From NCBI RefSeq assembly GCF_019175285.1, contig NC_056529.1, forward strand, positions 14,816,533 to 14,880,532: a DNA stretch of 64,000 bases, written 5' to 3'. Positions within the stretch are counted from its first letter, which is position 1; each line of letters opens with the position of its first letter. The notes under the pieces were generated by a model, which was not told the origin of the DNA, did not search any database, and worked only from the letters and a program-made list of their open reading frames with translations. The DNA comes from Sceloporus undulatus. Lineage: Eukaryota; Chordata; Lepidosauria; Squamata; Phrynosomatidae. The position numbers and the translations under genes were made by a program. Below are positions 1 through 12,383 of the stretch, piece after piece.

Positions 1-770
1 TGAGAGTATGTGATGGCAACAAGGCATCTTTTTAGTGTTGTGTTTCAAAACTTTTTTTGTTTTAAAAAATTAATATTTGTGTTGGTTTTTAATTGTCTTT
101 CTGAGCCCCCTTGAGACCCAGTTCTGAAAGAAAGGTAGGATGTAAAGCAAACAAAATCAACAAACAAGTCGCACAACCCAAGGAGTATTCATTCTTTTAT
201 GCTATGTTTTTTCTTGTTTTCTTTCCCTCTCTCTCTCTCATTCTGGTAGATTTATCCAAAGGAGGTTAAACATCTCCCTTTGCAGAAGTGAACATTTATT
301 TTCTTTCCTCATTTAAACTGATTTTGTTTCTGTGCCTTCCTGACCTGCAGACAACTTACAGATGGAACCCACCAGACCTGAGTACAAAATTAAATTCTGA
401 TTCAATTCAGAATTTCCCCACTATTTACATAGTTTTCATGGCAAGTGTTCATAAGTGAAGCCCACGAATACAGAGGCAAAAAAATCTGAGGTAGTTTGCA
501 TCCTTTCGTTATGGGAATGAGGGGCCAGATTCGAATCAGACTCGGAGAGAAAAACCAATTCTGAATCGCATCGTAATACGCCGCTTTATAAGCCCAGTGG
601 GAACATGGCCTAAGAGTCCCCTCCATGACTTTTAACACTGGTGCATACATATAGATGATGCATCTGCATGTTCTTTGTTCTATTGCCTCTGGGAATTGTG
701 GTTCCCAGTACAAACTATAGCTGAGAGTCAGTGGGAAATTCAATTGCACCGCCCTGCCCTGCCAAAATAC

Positions 771-793
771 AGAGAGAGAGAGAGAGAGAGAGA
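771..793. repeat. (AG)n microsatellite
   Basis: Eleven pure AG units. Confidence 0.9.
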
Positions 794-1330
794 CACATGG
801 AAAGGTTTTAGAACTGAAGGGAGGACTCAAGCCACATAAAACATGTTCCAGAAAGAATTAAGAGAACTGACCCAAATACGGAAGATACTCACCAAGTAAA
901 ATGATGCTTGGTTGGGTGGTCTGTTCATGTAGTTCACAGCAATCAGTGCCAGTTTCACCAAGAGAAAGAGGTTAACATTAAAGTACTTCCTACATGAACT
1001 TACAGAACAGCTGGTTTTGCAGTTCTCAGAGCTTCACAGCGATCAATGAGCATTCCAGTGGAAGTCAGGGATATATTAAATAACATTTGAGAGTGTGCCT
1101 AGAGAGCAGACTGCTCAGCCTTTCCAAAATTTTATATTCCAAGCTCAAGAAGAATTCCCAGAAGAAATGCTTCTCGATTCATAAATACACTCAAGCATTA
1201 GAACCTGGACAAATTTAGATTCTGCACTAGGTGATTATGAGCTTTTGCAATGTTTCCGGTGGAAAAAAGGTTCACCTTGCTAAGCATGTGGTTGGTTGTA
1301 AGGCTGCTGTCAGAGGCACCAAAGGAAACG

Positions 1331-1382
1331 CCTGTGTGTGTGCATTTGTGTGTGTTTACACACACACATACACACATATATG
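1331..1382. repeat. (GT)n-(CA)n inverted microsatellite
   Basis: A GT run (GTGTGTGTGCATTTGTGTGT) is followed directly by a CA run (ACACACACACATACACAC), so the two can pair as a hairpin. Confidence 0.8.
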
Positions 1383-1447
1383 ACCACCCTAGTTGAGAAG
1401 CCTACAGTATGCATAGTGAATGAGGCCATCAGTGTAGGATAGTGGTT

Positions 1448-1578
1448 TCCAAACTTTCGTCCTCCATGTGTTTGGACTTCAGCTCCCAGAATTCCTGACC
1501 ACTGGCTAGGCTGGCTAGGACTTCTGGGAGATGAAGTCCAAAACTCCTGGGAGACCAAAGTTTGGGAATCTCTGATGT
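1448..1578. mobile_element. Short hAT-type MITE
   Basis: TAGTGGTTTCCAAACTTTC on the left is mirrored by CAAAGTTTGGGAATCTCTG on the right. GGACTTCAGCTCCCAGAATT pairs with TGGGAGATGAAGTCC. One of several copies of a common family (also 5573, 11862, 18627 and 55096). Confidence 0.7.
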
Positions 1579-1596
1579 AAGGCTGTGACATAAGAG

Positions 1597-1795
1597 GCCC
1601 ATTCACACTATACAATTGTAGGGCTGGGATTCCATTTTATTTGCTATGGCCCCGTCCTATGGAATCCTGGGATTTGAAGCTCAGGGAAGAGCATTTAGAA
1701 TTTCTACCCAGAGAACTATAGGACATCAGCAAACTACAAACCCCAGGGTTCCATTGCAGGCAGCTATAGGAGATAAAGTGGAACCATAATGTTCT
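1597..1795. mobile_element. Foldback MITE, degenerate
   Basis: Starts GGCCCATTCACACTATAC, with TTGCTATGGCC and GGAATCCTGGGATTTG. The second half is a weak inverse of the first (CCCAGGGTTCCATTGCAGG, then GTGGAACCATAATG). Same family as 18385-18558. Confidence 0.55.
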
Positions 1796-3756
1796 AACAA
1801 ATGAGGTGCAGGAAGGACTAAGGGAATGGAGAGTGAACAGTGCAAATGGTGAAGTGCAAGAGTAGGAGGTACTGTGGAGTATGAGGGGAGGTAGAGGAAG
1901 TTGGTGTCAGTGCTGGAACACAAGAGACAAGGGAGGGACTCGCTGAGCTGAGGCAGGGAATAGGAGGGAAGGGTAGCGCTCTGTGTGAGCAGTGGTATGG
2001 AAGAATCAAGGAGAAATAAATAAGGAGAAATACACTATGACAGTGTGAGGGACAGAAGAGTGCACAAGGGAAGGGAAAGTGAGTGGCGCAGGTGGAGCAA
2101 GGGGATGTTTAGGTAGGTTTGCTGAGAGGTTGTGGGGATCCAAGGGAACCTGTTAAATTCTATGAGCAAGTAAAGATTTGCGTCTTCTTGTTTTTCTTTC
2201 AGCCCTTTAAACACCAGTCTGCCCTGGTTCTACCAGAATGATATGAGGGTTGAACTACAGTGGGGAAAAAATGCATGTGCTGAATGTGCATAATTGGAAT
2301 GCAAACTAATTTGTACTACTAGAATATACAAACACTGATATGCAAGTGAGGTGCCCGGATTTAAGGAAGTGGAATATGACAACCCTAGCTGGGAGTGCTC
2401 ATGTGACATGTGGGGGGAGCAGTGGTAACATGTTTTGGCCAGGCCAATCCCAGTTTATATTAATGTATACGCCTAGCCCATATTATGGACAAATAAATCT
2501 AGGTAACTGTTTTGTATTCACGATCACTAATTTATCATGTTTGTGCCACCATTGTGCCAGTAAACCTACTTTAATGGGTATCAGTTGCAAAGGAAGAAGA
2601 AGATCCATTCTGCTGGTAACTGGTGCATGGGTAAATATGTTTTTGTCAAGTTGGTGAAACGGGCCAAGAAAAACTGATTAGTTAAGTATACTTAACTATG
2701 GGTCTATCTGCACCACAGAAACAATGCAGTTTGGCACCACTTTAAGTACCATGGCTCAAGACTATGGAATTCTGGGATTTGTACTTTTGTGAAATGTTTA
2801 GCTTTCTCTGTCAGGATGCTCTGGTGCCACAACAAACTACAGATCTCAGAGTTCCATTGCACTGAGCCGTGGCAAAGTGTCAAACTGCATTATTTCTGCA
2901 GTGCAGATGAGGCCTATGTAGCTGCTGAAGGATTCTGGACATTCTTTGTCAGTCAGCCTCCTTCACCTGCTGCTATGACTGCTATGGGCCATACACTGAT
3001 GATAAATAGAATTCCTAAAGAACTGGCCAGCCATTTTGTCACTTAAGTGAGAAGTTCACAATCGGAACCTTTCGGGTTCTAGACCTAATGGAAGCAGACC
3101 TAAAGTGCTGAGGAGAAATTCTAGGACAGGATCACCAAAGGTTAACAAGTAACATCTAGACAGCTATAGGTTCTCTGTTGAAGTCTGGATTTTGGGAATT
3201 TTTGGTTGGGGAGGGCATGCTCTGTTCTTCCAAACAAGCTGTAAAAACTGGAATTATATAATGGGGCCATGGTCTGAAGTCTTTCCTCCCCCACATCTGT
3301 TCCCAATCCTTAATAATTTGCTCTCCTCTGTGACTATAATAGGTTTCCTTATAAAAATCCCCCCAAAGATGCTTTGCTTTATATAATGAGTTTAAAGCCT
3401 CTAATGGCCCTTCTTGCTCCAAATTGCTTCAAGTTCCTCACTGAACCATATGTGGCATATTAATTTTTTTCTTGAGGAATTTGTGCTTAATATATCATTT
3501 TAAGAGCCATCATTGAAAAAGATCAGCTCCCTTTCCCCCCCCCCCCCACACTTCCAATTGTTCTTTCCCCACCTGTTCTTCTGTAGGAATATTTAGTATT
3601 TGTATATTAAGCAGAGTGCAATGGGGCTTCTGCAATAAAAGAATGGAAAGTATATTTGAAAACATTAACTAAAAGGTTTTTAAGATGTTTCCTGAGTTTT
3701 GGGAAACCCTGATGAGAAGAATCCTGGACTAATGAAAATCTTTGCAGTTTAGGACT
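1796..3756. other. Intergenic DNA
   Basis: Apart from the foldback MITE at 2704-2912, a purine-rich strand (1800-2120) and a C run near 3533-3548, I see nothing interpretable. Confidence 0.5.
2704..2912. mobile_element. Foldback MITE (same family as 26304-26529)
   Basis: ATGCAGTTTGGCACCACTTTA on the left is mirrored by AGTGTCAAACTGCATTATTTC on the right, with CCATGGCTCAAGACTATGG and CTCTGGTGCCACAACAAACT inside. Confidence 0.7.
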
Positions 3757-3945
3757 TACTCTGCACAGAATTTGCATTTGGGTTTTCTGTTCAGAGAACT
3801 GCATTTTCTGCATAAGAAATGGCACTTTCTGTGCATAAATATTAATTCCTGCCTGAAGAATAGTGTTTCCTGCAGAGAAAATTCTCTTTTCTGCCCAGAA
3901 AATGTTGTTTCCTGCACAAATATGTGTGAATTTTGTACAGAATAA
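3757..3945. repeat. Degenerate 21-bp minisatellite
   Basis: About nine imperfect units of 21 bp (one of 19-20) built on TTTCTGCACAGAAAATG, for example TTTCTGTTCAGAGAACTGCA, TTTCTGCATAAGAAATGGCA and TTTCTGCCCAGAAAATGTTG. Since 21 is a multiple of three, both strands stay open and give false reading frames. Confidence 0.8.
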
Positions 3946-4155
3946 GTACCACACTCAGAATAATCTTCCACAACTGTGCGGTTTTGGACGACTTTGTCTG
4001 CAGCGGAAAGGCAATTGCTAAAGTTACGCATTGCTTCCATTGAGAACTAATTTAGCAAAGCATGATAGAAAGAGGCATAATTACTCAGGATTCTCTTGAG
4101 CAGTAAAAAAACGTCTCATCATTACATTTATTGTCTCAGAAAATCCATCTTGGTG

Positions 4156-4320
4156 TAGGAAAGATTATTGTGGTTGTGTGCTTTCAAGTCATTTCCAATT
4201 CATGGTGACCTTAAGGTGAACCTATTATGGGGTTTTCTTGGCAAGGTTTGTTCAGTAAGGGTTTGCCTCTGCCTTCTGAGCCTGAGAGAGTAGGCTCCCC
4301 TCTCCCACTAGTCACTTTGT
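4156..4320 (-). mobile_element. SINE body fragment (headless)
   Basis: GTGCTTTCAAGTCATTTCC through ATTATGGGGTTTTCTTGGC and CTGAGCCTGAGAGAGTAGGC. It is the shared body of the tRNA/5S-headed SINEs without a preserved head. Confidence 0.75.
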
Positions 4321-5123
4321 GAAAGCATAGATAGCTCTTGGATGTCAACATCCTCCACCATCTGTTTAACTTGGCTGAGCCAAATTCAGAAGGGTTGGGT
4401 AACTGCAACAGGACTAGGGGACACACCCAACCTATTTTCCATCCTTTTCATCTTACAGGCTTCACCCACCACTTGGATCAAAACCAAAAGTGACTACAAA
4501 GTCCTTTGTGGCCGGGGGAGTTGAGGAGGGGAGATTGTTTGAGGGCCCTCAAACCTGCACTCCCCATTGCATTAAAATGGAGGCTTCTGGGGGCATGATG
4601 GTTTGCAGTTTGCAGATCAGTTGGTTTTAGTGGAGGTAAGTTCTAGGACCCTCTAGGGATGGATAGGGGGATACCTGATGGGGGCATGCAGTTACCAGGC
4701 CACAGCACAGCCCTACCCCTGAAATACAGGAATAATGTAAGGAAAATATGTGTGAAAGAGTTGGGTTCAAACTTAACAAAAGACAGAGTGAGGCAACTGC
4801 TTCAGCAGCAGATGGTAGGATGCAGGATTGTCATAGATCTCCAGCCGTTCCTCAAGAGACCCTCTGGGTTTCCCCCTCTCTTGAGGATGGAGCTCGGGGT
4901 GACAACAAATCTGTCCTCTACCCCACATCCAGTGTTGAAATAAGATTCAGTAGGCACCCCAATCAGCTTGTGAATACGAAAGAGAAGGGTTGTCCTCTTG
5001 CCTCTGACTGATGCAGGTGAATGTTTGGCAAAGGACAAAAAGCATCTGCATCTGTAGGGCTTATAAATCTGTCCTCTACGGATGTGTCTAGTATCTTCTT
5101 TTAAAGGCACTGACAAAATCTAA

Positions 5124-5473
5124 GGACCCTGTTGCATGGAGTTAAAAGAGCAGCTTACTTTTCCCAAATTTAGTGCTAATTTGGGAGGCAGCTAGTTCCT
5201 ATCACACATAAATCACCACCGAATCACTGATCAGGTCCATCCTAGATGCATCCTGGATCCTGTAAGCCACCTCCGCAGCCCCTTTTCAAAAATGAAAGGT
5301 TCTGAGTTCTAAAAATGGCCACCAAAGTGGATTAGACAACTTGAGCTGCATCCAGGATGGACCCGGGTGACAATTTGATGGCGATTTATGTATGATAGGA
5401 ACTGACTGCCTCCCGAATTAGCACTGAATTCAGGAAAGGTAAGCCACTCTTTTAACTCTATGTGATAGGGTCC
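5124..5473. mobile_element. Harbinger-type foldback MITE with TAA target duplication
   Basis: 350 bp with long inverted arms. Left GGACCCTGTTGCATGGAG and AAAAGAG pair with right CTCTTTTAACTCTATGTG and GGGTCC, and inner arms pair CCATCCTAGATGCATCC with TGCATCCAGGATGG. It is flanked by TAA on both sides (5121-5123 and 5474-5476). It has no coding capacity. Confidence 0.8.
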
Positions 5474-5572
5474 TAAATCAGCCTTCCTCCGGATCAGCCA
5501 TGCTGGTCTGGAATGAGGGAAGGATCATCCAATACATCTGAAACACACTAGGTTGAGAAAGGCTGATGTAGA

Positions 5573-5708
5573 GCAGTGGTGCTCAACCGTTGGTCCTCCA
5601 GACAACTTGGACTTTTGGATTCCCGGAATCCTTGACCATTGGCCATGCTGGCCAGAAGACCTTCTGGAAGTTGAGGTCCAAAACATCTGGAGAGTCAAAG
5701 GTTATCAC
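5573..5708. mobile_element. Short hAT-type MITE
   Basis: AGCAGTGGTGCTCAACCGTT to AGAGTCAAAGGTTATCACT, with CTCCAGACAACTTGG and GAGGTCCAAAACATCTGG as inner arms. Same family as 1448-1578. Confidence 0.7.
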
Positions 5709-7248
5709 TCAACAATAAAGTAGGCAAAGGGTTGCCTTACCATGGATCTGTTGTCTCCCTTGCCAGTGTTATCTTCTTATCTAGATAGTGTTCCTCAACT
5801 AGAGTAATATCCCTTTTCATTATCTTTTTGTTTCTTCAGCAAAAGCAGGCCCCCTCCCCAATCTTGCACTTCCCAATGTCTTTGTACCTAGCATTTTCTC
5901 TCCCCCTCCCCTCCCTAAAAGGTTTGATGATGCATTGTGATTTTTTCTCTCTCTTCCCCCTCCCTTTTCTACAGGGGTTTTATGAAGAAAGCTGGAGGCA
6001 GTTCTCATTAGTCTCCCTGACATCTTTTATCACTTATCAGAGGAACAAGCAAACGGAGAGCAATTCCTTTGATCATGGCAAAAGGAGAAAGAGTATTAAA
6101 AACCCTATGAAGATCTGCTAAGTAGAAAGTGGGAAAGACAGTCTGTAGCGTGTTTCAAAGAAAGAAACATGATTTAAAGTTGCCAGATTTGCTTGTATGT
6201 ATTAAAGAATTGTTAATGATGCTACATCCAGTGTGCATCCTTGGGGTTTCTTTCTTTTTCTTTCTGTTTTCCCCTTCTTTTTCCTCCTTTTCCTTTCTTT
6301 CTTTCTTTTTCTTTTTAAACAGGCAAACAAGCGCTCTTCAGCAGTAAGGGCAGGTGATATCAATAAGAGCGAGGGAGAAAAATAGCTTGAAAGGTGGACC
6401 ATCTCAAAGGGATTGGTAGATTTCAGTGGGGAAATGGTTGAAAAACAAAAATAAGACGCTGGAGAGTGGCACACGATTGAGCTCTCAGGGGAGAAGAGGG
6501 CTGGAAGCCTTCAAGGTACTTTTTTTTCCTTTGAGGAAAGGCAGGATTTTATTTTATTACATTTTATTTCATCCCCTCTCTCTCTCTCTCTTTTTGGAGC
6601 AGTGAATTGGTGTTAGCAAAAATAAGAGGGTAAAAACGGGGGCGGGGGGGGGGAAGAAATCTTGTCGTTATTCTTCTGTGATAGCATGGAGCCTCTCGAC
6701 AGTCAAAAGAGGCCTAGAGAGAAAAAGGATGGCCTCTTCTTGGTATTGTGGGTGAGAATAAAAGTGTCATCTCATGGGAATGGAGCATTTTGTCAGGCTG
6801 ATCTCTCCCTTGGCAACAGCCTTTCCTACTGATATCTGAGGCATCAATGCAGGTTCGGCCTCCATGCCCTGATAGATCCTGCTGCCAACAACTGCCTTGG
6901 GCTCCCTTTTAACATCTCTCCCAGACTAGCGATCCAAGCAAAACTGGGCAGCCAGGTCTGTTTGCCATTAAAATCTTCCAAAGTGCCCTAGAGCAATATT
7001 ATGCCAGGGGCATTGTGGGAAATTCATATAAGAAGACTCAGTTGTCTGATGCAAGATAAACCCAAGACTACTTTGAACAAGCCCCCTCACGCCTGGAACT
7101 GACCTTCCTAAATGCGAGGGTGAAGATTTCAGCGGACATGTCCAGAGTTTAGAAAGCTGTTTTTAACAGTAAAATGACAGACATCATGGAATGTTGTAAC
7201 TGGAAGGGGCTACAAGTGCTATCTAACCCGCTGTCATGCAGGAATATA
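5709..7248. other. Intergenic DNA, pyrimidine-rich
   Basis: Holds the polypyrimidine tracts and a G run. There are several degenerate MITE-like words, but no gene or RNA is recognised. Confidence 0.5.
6241..6318. repeat. Polypyrimidine tract
   Basis: About 75 nt almost entirely C/T on the plus strand (CTTT and CCTTTT units). Other pyrimidine-rich stretches lie at 5868-5975 and 6567-6592, with a G run at 6639-6652. Confidence 0.85.
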
Positions 7249-7611
7249 CAGTAGGCCCTCCACATTTGTTGGGGTTAGGAGTGCAGGATCCCACTGAAAA
7301 TAGAAAATCCATAAATTAAAAAAACCCACTGGTTTTTAACCTGAGAAATAATCTCTCTAGGAATTTCTAGAGATCCTCAAGTGCAACTTTATGGTCAACA
7401 CCCACTGGACATTGATCATAAACTCATGCTAGAGGACCTACGAATGTGCAGAGAAGTGTTTTCACTAGGAATCTCTAGGACTTCCATTGCAACTCTACAA
7501 TTAACTTCTGGCAGAGTCGTGACCTAGAGATTCCGAGAGAGAACCTGCTTCTCAAAGCTGTGAACAATCAAATTCACAAAAGTCAAAGCCACAAATCTGG
7601 AAGGCTGACTG
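7249..7611. mobile_element. pogo/Tigger-type MITE, longer subfamily
   Basis: 363 bp with ends CAGTAGGCCCTCCACATTTG and AAATCTGGAAGGCTGACTG, flanked by TA. Inside is CTCTAGGAATTTCTAGAG / CACTAGGAATCTCTAGG. It shares this with 30475-30650. Confidence 0.8.
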
Positions 7612-8416
7612 TATCACTAAAGCACTTCTAAGGGATGGACATCCAAACTTTGTTTAAAGCCCTCCAAAGAAAGAGTCCACCACTCTCTGAGGCAGTCCAT
7701 TTCCTCTACCTCATTCTTCAGTATCCCCAAAAGCACATATGAAGCCTATGTCATGATTCCAAGCCCCTTCTTCAACAATCAACATTGCAGTTGATTTCAT
7801 TTTAAAATGGTGGCTCCTATGTTAATGGGGTGATGGATCTACTCTCAACTTTAAAGGACTTACCCAAGATACTGAACTCAACCCTATGGCCAAAATAAGT
7901 TTAGTACCTTGACTAGCTTCTTGGACTAAAATCCAGATTCACCACCCCATGGATGTGGAAGACACCAGCCACCACTGACAGATCCCTTTGCTTTCTTTTC
8001 TCTCAAAAGTAATTAAAGTGATTACTTTCTGCATACCTTTAAAGAGAGATGTAATGCCTCAGTCTGCTAGTGTGTGATATTTAAAAACCACAATTTTCCT
8101 CTACCTCATTGTCTCTTCAATACCTCAAAAAGCACATGAGGCATATATTTAGTGAGGCCACTCTCCCATAATTGTAAATGTAACTAAAAATTACAAATAC
8201 ATTGCAAAAAGAATGAAGTTATCCCTTGTTACAACTGTAAAGTAACTTACATGCTGACTGAGAGATTCTGAGAACTGTGTTCCGAAAAAGTGAAGCAATG
8301 TGAGGTAGTTACTGCTGGTGATGGATCATCATATGTTGTTAAGGATGTCAGAATGGGAAGAAGTCAGAACTAAGAGATAGATTGCAATTTACCAGAAGGA
8401 CGTCTAAGCAAATACT
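7612..8416. other. Intergenic DNA, nothing recognised
   Basis: Two stretches (7690-7740 and 8098-8145) share TTTCCTCTACCTCATT, TTCA and CACAT words, suggesting an old repeat. There are no coding signs. Confidence 0.4.
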
Positions 8417-8608
8417 TGGTTGTTCTGTGCCTTCAAGCTGACTGCGACTTATGTTGCCCCTTTTCTCAGGTCTTGCCATTGTCCTCCCCTTAGGCTGAGA
8501 GAGTGCAACTTACCCAAAGTCACTCAGTGGGTTTCCATAATTGAGCGAGGATTCAAACCCTGGTCTTTTGAAGTTGTAGTCCAAGACTTAAACCACAACA
8601 CAAGGCTC
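8417..8608 (-). mobile_element. tRNA-derived SINE
   Basis: On the plus strand it reads TGTGCCTTCAAGCTGACTG through GCTGAGAGAGTGCAACTTAC to GAGGATTCAAACCCTGGTCT and the head complement. It is a diverged reverse-oriented copy of the same family as 15829-16060. Confidence 0.8.
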
Positions 8609-8804
8609 AACTATTCAAATAATCATTTTTGTTCATCTATTAGCCAGGTCCCTCTGGAATCTCAAAAGGCAGATATGGCAATCCAGAACACCCAACACGT
8701 ATCTGAATGTGGAGATTCCCTTTATCTGCTGTGGCTAATTGCCATTGATGCTCCATGCTTTTAAAACGATATTTTAATGCACAGGATAGTGAGTAGTTTA
8801 GAAG

Positions 8805-9240
8805 GACAAAGCATGTCCAAAGGAGGGCAACTAAAATGGTGAAGGGGCTGGAACAATGCACTTTGAAGAAAGACTAAGGGAGCTGGGATTGTTCAGCCTG
8901 GAGAAGAAAAGGTTAAGAGGTAATATGATAGCCCTGTTTAAATACTTGAAGGGATGCCATACTGAGGAGAGAGCAAGCTGCTGCTCCAGAGACTAGGACC
9001 CGGAACAATGGATGCAAGCTCCAGGAAAAGAGATTCCACCTCAGGCTGTTCAAAAGTGGAACACACTCCTTCCTTGGAGTGTAGTGGAGTCTCCTTCTTT
9101 GGAGGTCTTTAAACAGAGGTTGGATGGCCATCTATTGGGGATGCTTTGATTGAGAGTTCTTGCATGGCAGAATGGGGTTGGACTGTATGGCCCTTGTAGT
9201 CTCTTCCAACTCTATGATTCTATGATTCAATCATTCTGTG
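8805..9240 (+). mobile_element. CR1 LINE 3' end, 5'-truncated
   Basis: Same tail as the other CR1 copies (ACTAAAATGGTGAAGGG, TTCAGCCTGGAGAAGAAAAGG, GAGATTCCACCTCAGG), ending in TCTATGATTCTATGATTC. Small indels break the frame. Confidence 0.85.
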
Positions 9241-9495
9241 ACACAATGATGTGAAAATAAAAAGAGAAAACCACTTCAGTTTTCTAGATAGGTCATTGAT
9301 AGTAAAATGTTTAGAGAAAGCATCTCATATTCTGGATATGTCAAAGATAGATATAAATATGAAATGCTAAGAGAGAACCATTTCATTTTCTGGACAGGTC
9401 ATGCTCTACTTCACATCAGAAAGCCTATTTTTAAATGTTCCCACAGATGGAAGGGATCCCCATTTCTAGAAATCATTGGGGAATGTTTTAATATG

Positions 9496-9700
9496 CAGTC
9501 ATCTCTCTTGATTGATGGTCTTGCTGTTCATGTCCCTTGGTCTTTCGCGGATGGTAAGCTGGGAGGGACATAATGGCATGTGCGCTGCACATGAGAGCGC
9601 ACCCCAACTGATTACAATGGGGCTCCAATATTACCAATTTTCCTGATTCAGGGGGGGGGTGTTCTGGAAGAGATCCTCCATGAATCAGAAGGGATGACTG
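9496..9700. mobile_element. pogo-type MITE, divergent
   Basis: Ends CAGTCATCTCTCTTGATTG and AATCAGAAGGGATGACTG form an inverted pair, followed by TA on the right. The interior has GAGCGCACCCCAACTGATTAC and a G run. Confidence 0.6.
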
Positions 9701-11383
9701 TAGTTGGTTTGGATGCCAGTATGTCCATTCTCCCTGTTACTAAACCTGACACACCTGAATGAAGATGGAACATGTTCAATAGGCATGGAACGCTGACTGA
9801 CTGACATAATGGGTGGGTAGCTGGACTGAAAAACAAGCTGGAAGGGATGGTGGCATGGAGCAGCTGAAACCCTGTAAAGAAACACCACTTGGCATTGCAA
9901 CATTTTGTTGTAAGGCCTACTTGTAGAATTTTGAAAACAGGTATACCAACTGTCCCAATTTGACAGGTACAGTACCAGTCAGTCCTCTGTCATCCCATTT
10001 TTCTGCTCCTTTTTAAATGTCCCAGTTTCTCTCTCCTCCCACTTCACCTCCTTTTGCTCTTCTTACTCAAATTGCTGCAAACAGAGTTCAAAGTACCCAA
10101 GTAGTTTGCGTTCAGTTAATTCAGTGGGGAACAGAGAGGACAGAATCTTGCATTTTCCAGTAGGCTCAGACAAAGGCAAACTGCTGCAGATTTTGGGATT
10201 TGAAACTGGACCAGATAAATGATCCTAGTTTCTGTATTCTTCCTCAGTAACAACTTCTGCCATCTTGACCACACTCTGATGTTGCTCAGCCACACATCCA
10301 GGTTTTCAACTGTGAATTGTTGGAAGGTATGTGAAGATTTATTAGCATGAATTTGAAGAATATACACTGGATTTCCACTTTCCCTTGGACCATGCAGAAA
10401 AGGTTCATTTGCTTTTGCTCCTCTCCTCCCCTCTTTATTCAATAGTTCTTTAAAGAGTTCCAAGTTTTACTTTGGATCCTTTTGATCAGAAGGAAACGGT
10501 AGTGTAGGAAAGAAGACACTGCAGTGTCACAGGCTTTGAACTCACCAGGTCTAAAAGCCTGCAAGAATATTTTCTCTTTCAGCTTTCTAGCTGGCTCAGA
10601 CAGCTGCCTGATAAAGGGGTATGTTAAATTGTCCTTAAGGACCACTAGAAAGATAAGCTTTCTCATCCAAAACTCACAATGGAATTGACTTTAAAAAAAA
10701 AATAAGTGCATTAATAATTTAAATGTTAGACTTTTGGAACAGAAATTATTTATTTCTATCATTTTTTTTTAAAAAAATCTTCTGCCATTAAAAAGTTCAG
10801 TTTTTTCAATCTTTGTTAGAGTGTGCATACTTTTATGGTACCTTCCCAGAGCCCTGGGTTGCAACCAATGCAGGATTGCCATCTAGCGTTATATTATTTA
10901 ATCAACAGGATGAAACAAATAAATGTGACATTTCTCAGACTTGCAAAGAGATAGCATAGCACCTTTGAGACTGAGAAAAAGAAGGTTGTAACGTATACTT
11001 TGGTAGACTGAGTCTACTTCATCAGATGCATGGAGTGAACTGCCTATGGATGGACATTTATACCTGTGAGTGAGCAGGTTTGTGTGTGAATAGTAATAAT
11101 GGTGATGAGGTGACTAATTCAGTTTTAACAACGCCATTGAGGGACAAAACTAGGAGGAAAGATATTATTTAAAGCCAATATGAATAGATAATCATATGAA
11201 TGATGCAAAGAGTTCTTGGAATGTAGTATGTAGTGTGGCTGGGAGCCAGAAAGGAGTTACGATAAAATGAGCAAGAGAGCCCTCGTGAGGCTGAGATGAT
11301 AACTAGTGTCATAATATGTGTGATGTGTCAGGAAACCATTGCCTGTGTTTTACCCACTGTTGATGGAGTGGAGTTTGTGGATA
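9701..11383. other. Intergenic DNA
   Basis: Only the interspersed repeat at 10946-11065 stands out. Minus-strand frames at 10116-10666 lack splice-site or codon-pattern support. Confidence 0.45.
10946..11065 (+). repeat. Interspersed repeat, class uncertain
   Basis: AGCACCTTTGAGACTGAG and GTAGACTGAGTCTACTTCAT then CAGATGCATGGAGTG. A related stretch is at 63272-63345 (AGCACCTTTAAGACTAACTG and TAGCATGAGCTTTTGTGGG). I recognise it as common in reptile genomes but cannot assign the class. Confidence 0.5.
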
Positions 11384-11613
11384 CAGTTGGCCCTCCTTAT
11401 CCACTGAATTTTTTATCCATGGATTCCAGCATCCACGGCTTGACAATATTTTAAAAAGTATAAATTCCAAATAGCAAACCTTGATTTTGCCATTTTATAT
11501 AAGGGACATCATTTTGCTATGCCATTGTATTTAATGGGACTCGAGCATCCACGGATTTTGTTATCCACAGGGGGTCCTGGAAACAAACCCCAGAGGATAA
11601 CAAGGGCCCACTG
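11384..11613. mobile_element. pogo/Tigger-type MITE (MER2-like) with TA duplication
   Basis: 230 bp with ends CAGTTGGCCCTCCTTATCC and TAACAAGGGCCCACTG, flanked by TA on both sides. The interior arms TCCATGGATTCCAGCATCC / GGGACTCGAGCATCC are typical of these elements. Confidence 0.85.
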
Positions 11614-11649
11614 TATATCCTAGTTCTGCTGTTTTTCTTTCTAAACTCC

Positions 11650-11682
11650 CTTTTGTTGTTGTTGTTGTTGTTGTTGTTGTTC
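11650..11682. repeat. (GTT)n microsatellite
   Basis: About ten TTG units next to the pogo MITE. Confidence 0.85.
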
Positions 11683-11861
11683 AAGGACTCTGGGATGAAA
11701 TGCCCAGAAGGACTGAAATGTTTTGCAACTGTTTTTGTGTATTCCCATTCCTAATGCCTGATTTATGTCCATTTATCCTCTGGCACAGAAACTGGCCTGT
11801 TAGCCCAGTGTAGACTGCTGAAGGGCACTGTTAGCCAAGGATGGCATATGTCACATTAGGG

Positions 11862-12002
11862 CACTGGTTCCCAAACCTTGTTCTTCCAGGTGTTTTGGAC
11901 TTGATCTTACAGAATCCACATCTAATTTGGCCAACAGTCAAAAATTCTGGGAGCTGAAGTCCAAAACTTCTGGAGCACCTGAGTTTGAGAACCATTTCTC
12001 AT
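11862..12002. mobile_element. Short hAT-type MITE
   Basis: CACTGGTTCCCAAACCTTG to GAGTTTGAGAACCATTTCTC, inner GGTGTTTTGGACTTG / AAGTCCAAAACTTCTGG. Same family. Confidence 0.7.
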
Positions 12003-12383
12003 TGTGTGCCACATAGTCGAGAATGGTTTATCTGTCTGCAGTTTCTCCTTTTCATGAACTTTTGAACTGCAGGTGTCAGTGTTGTTTGTCCTGTTCGTCT
12101 GTTGTGAAGCATCCTGGCAAAGCCTGCATGTATTACAAATATTGCATCCTACTTTAGTGACAAAATGATGGTGCCAGCTTCAGCTGCTCCATTTCTGTAG
12201 GGGGGCAGTTAAATTTTACTTGTATGCTGCCCCAAGGTCCCATGAAATGAAGCAGGCTATAAACATTTCAAATGCAATAAGAAGGAAATGAGAAGCGGGG
12301 GAGGAATTCCTTATGAAAAAGGACAGTCTGGTCCATATAGTGACACAACAGAGGCTTGATTCAGGTGTAGAAACTTGAAAAGT

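Larger units (their letters stand above)
1..1440. other. Intergenic DNA, no gene seen
   Basis: AT-rich unique-looking sequence with two microsatellites. No NKD1-like exon is visible, although NKD1 is the expected left neighbour of SNX20. Confidence 0.6.

Noticed and set aside
3607-4040. Overlapping frames of 67-115 codons on both strands
   Set aside because: Explained by the 21-bp minisatellite, whose period is a multiple of three.
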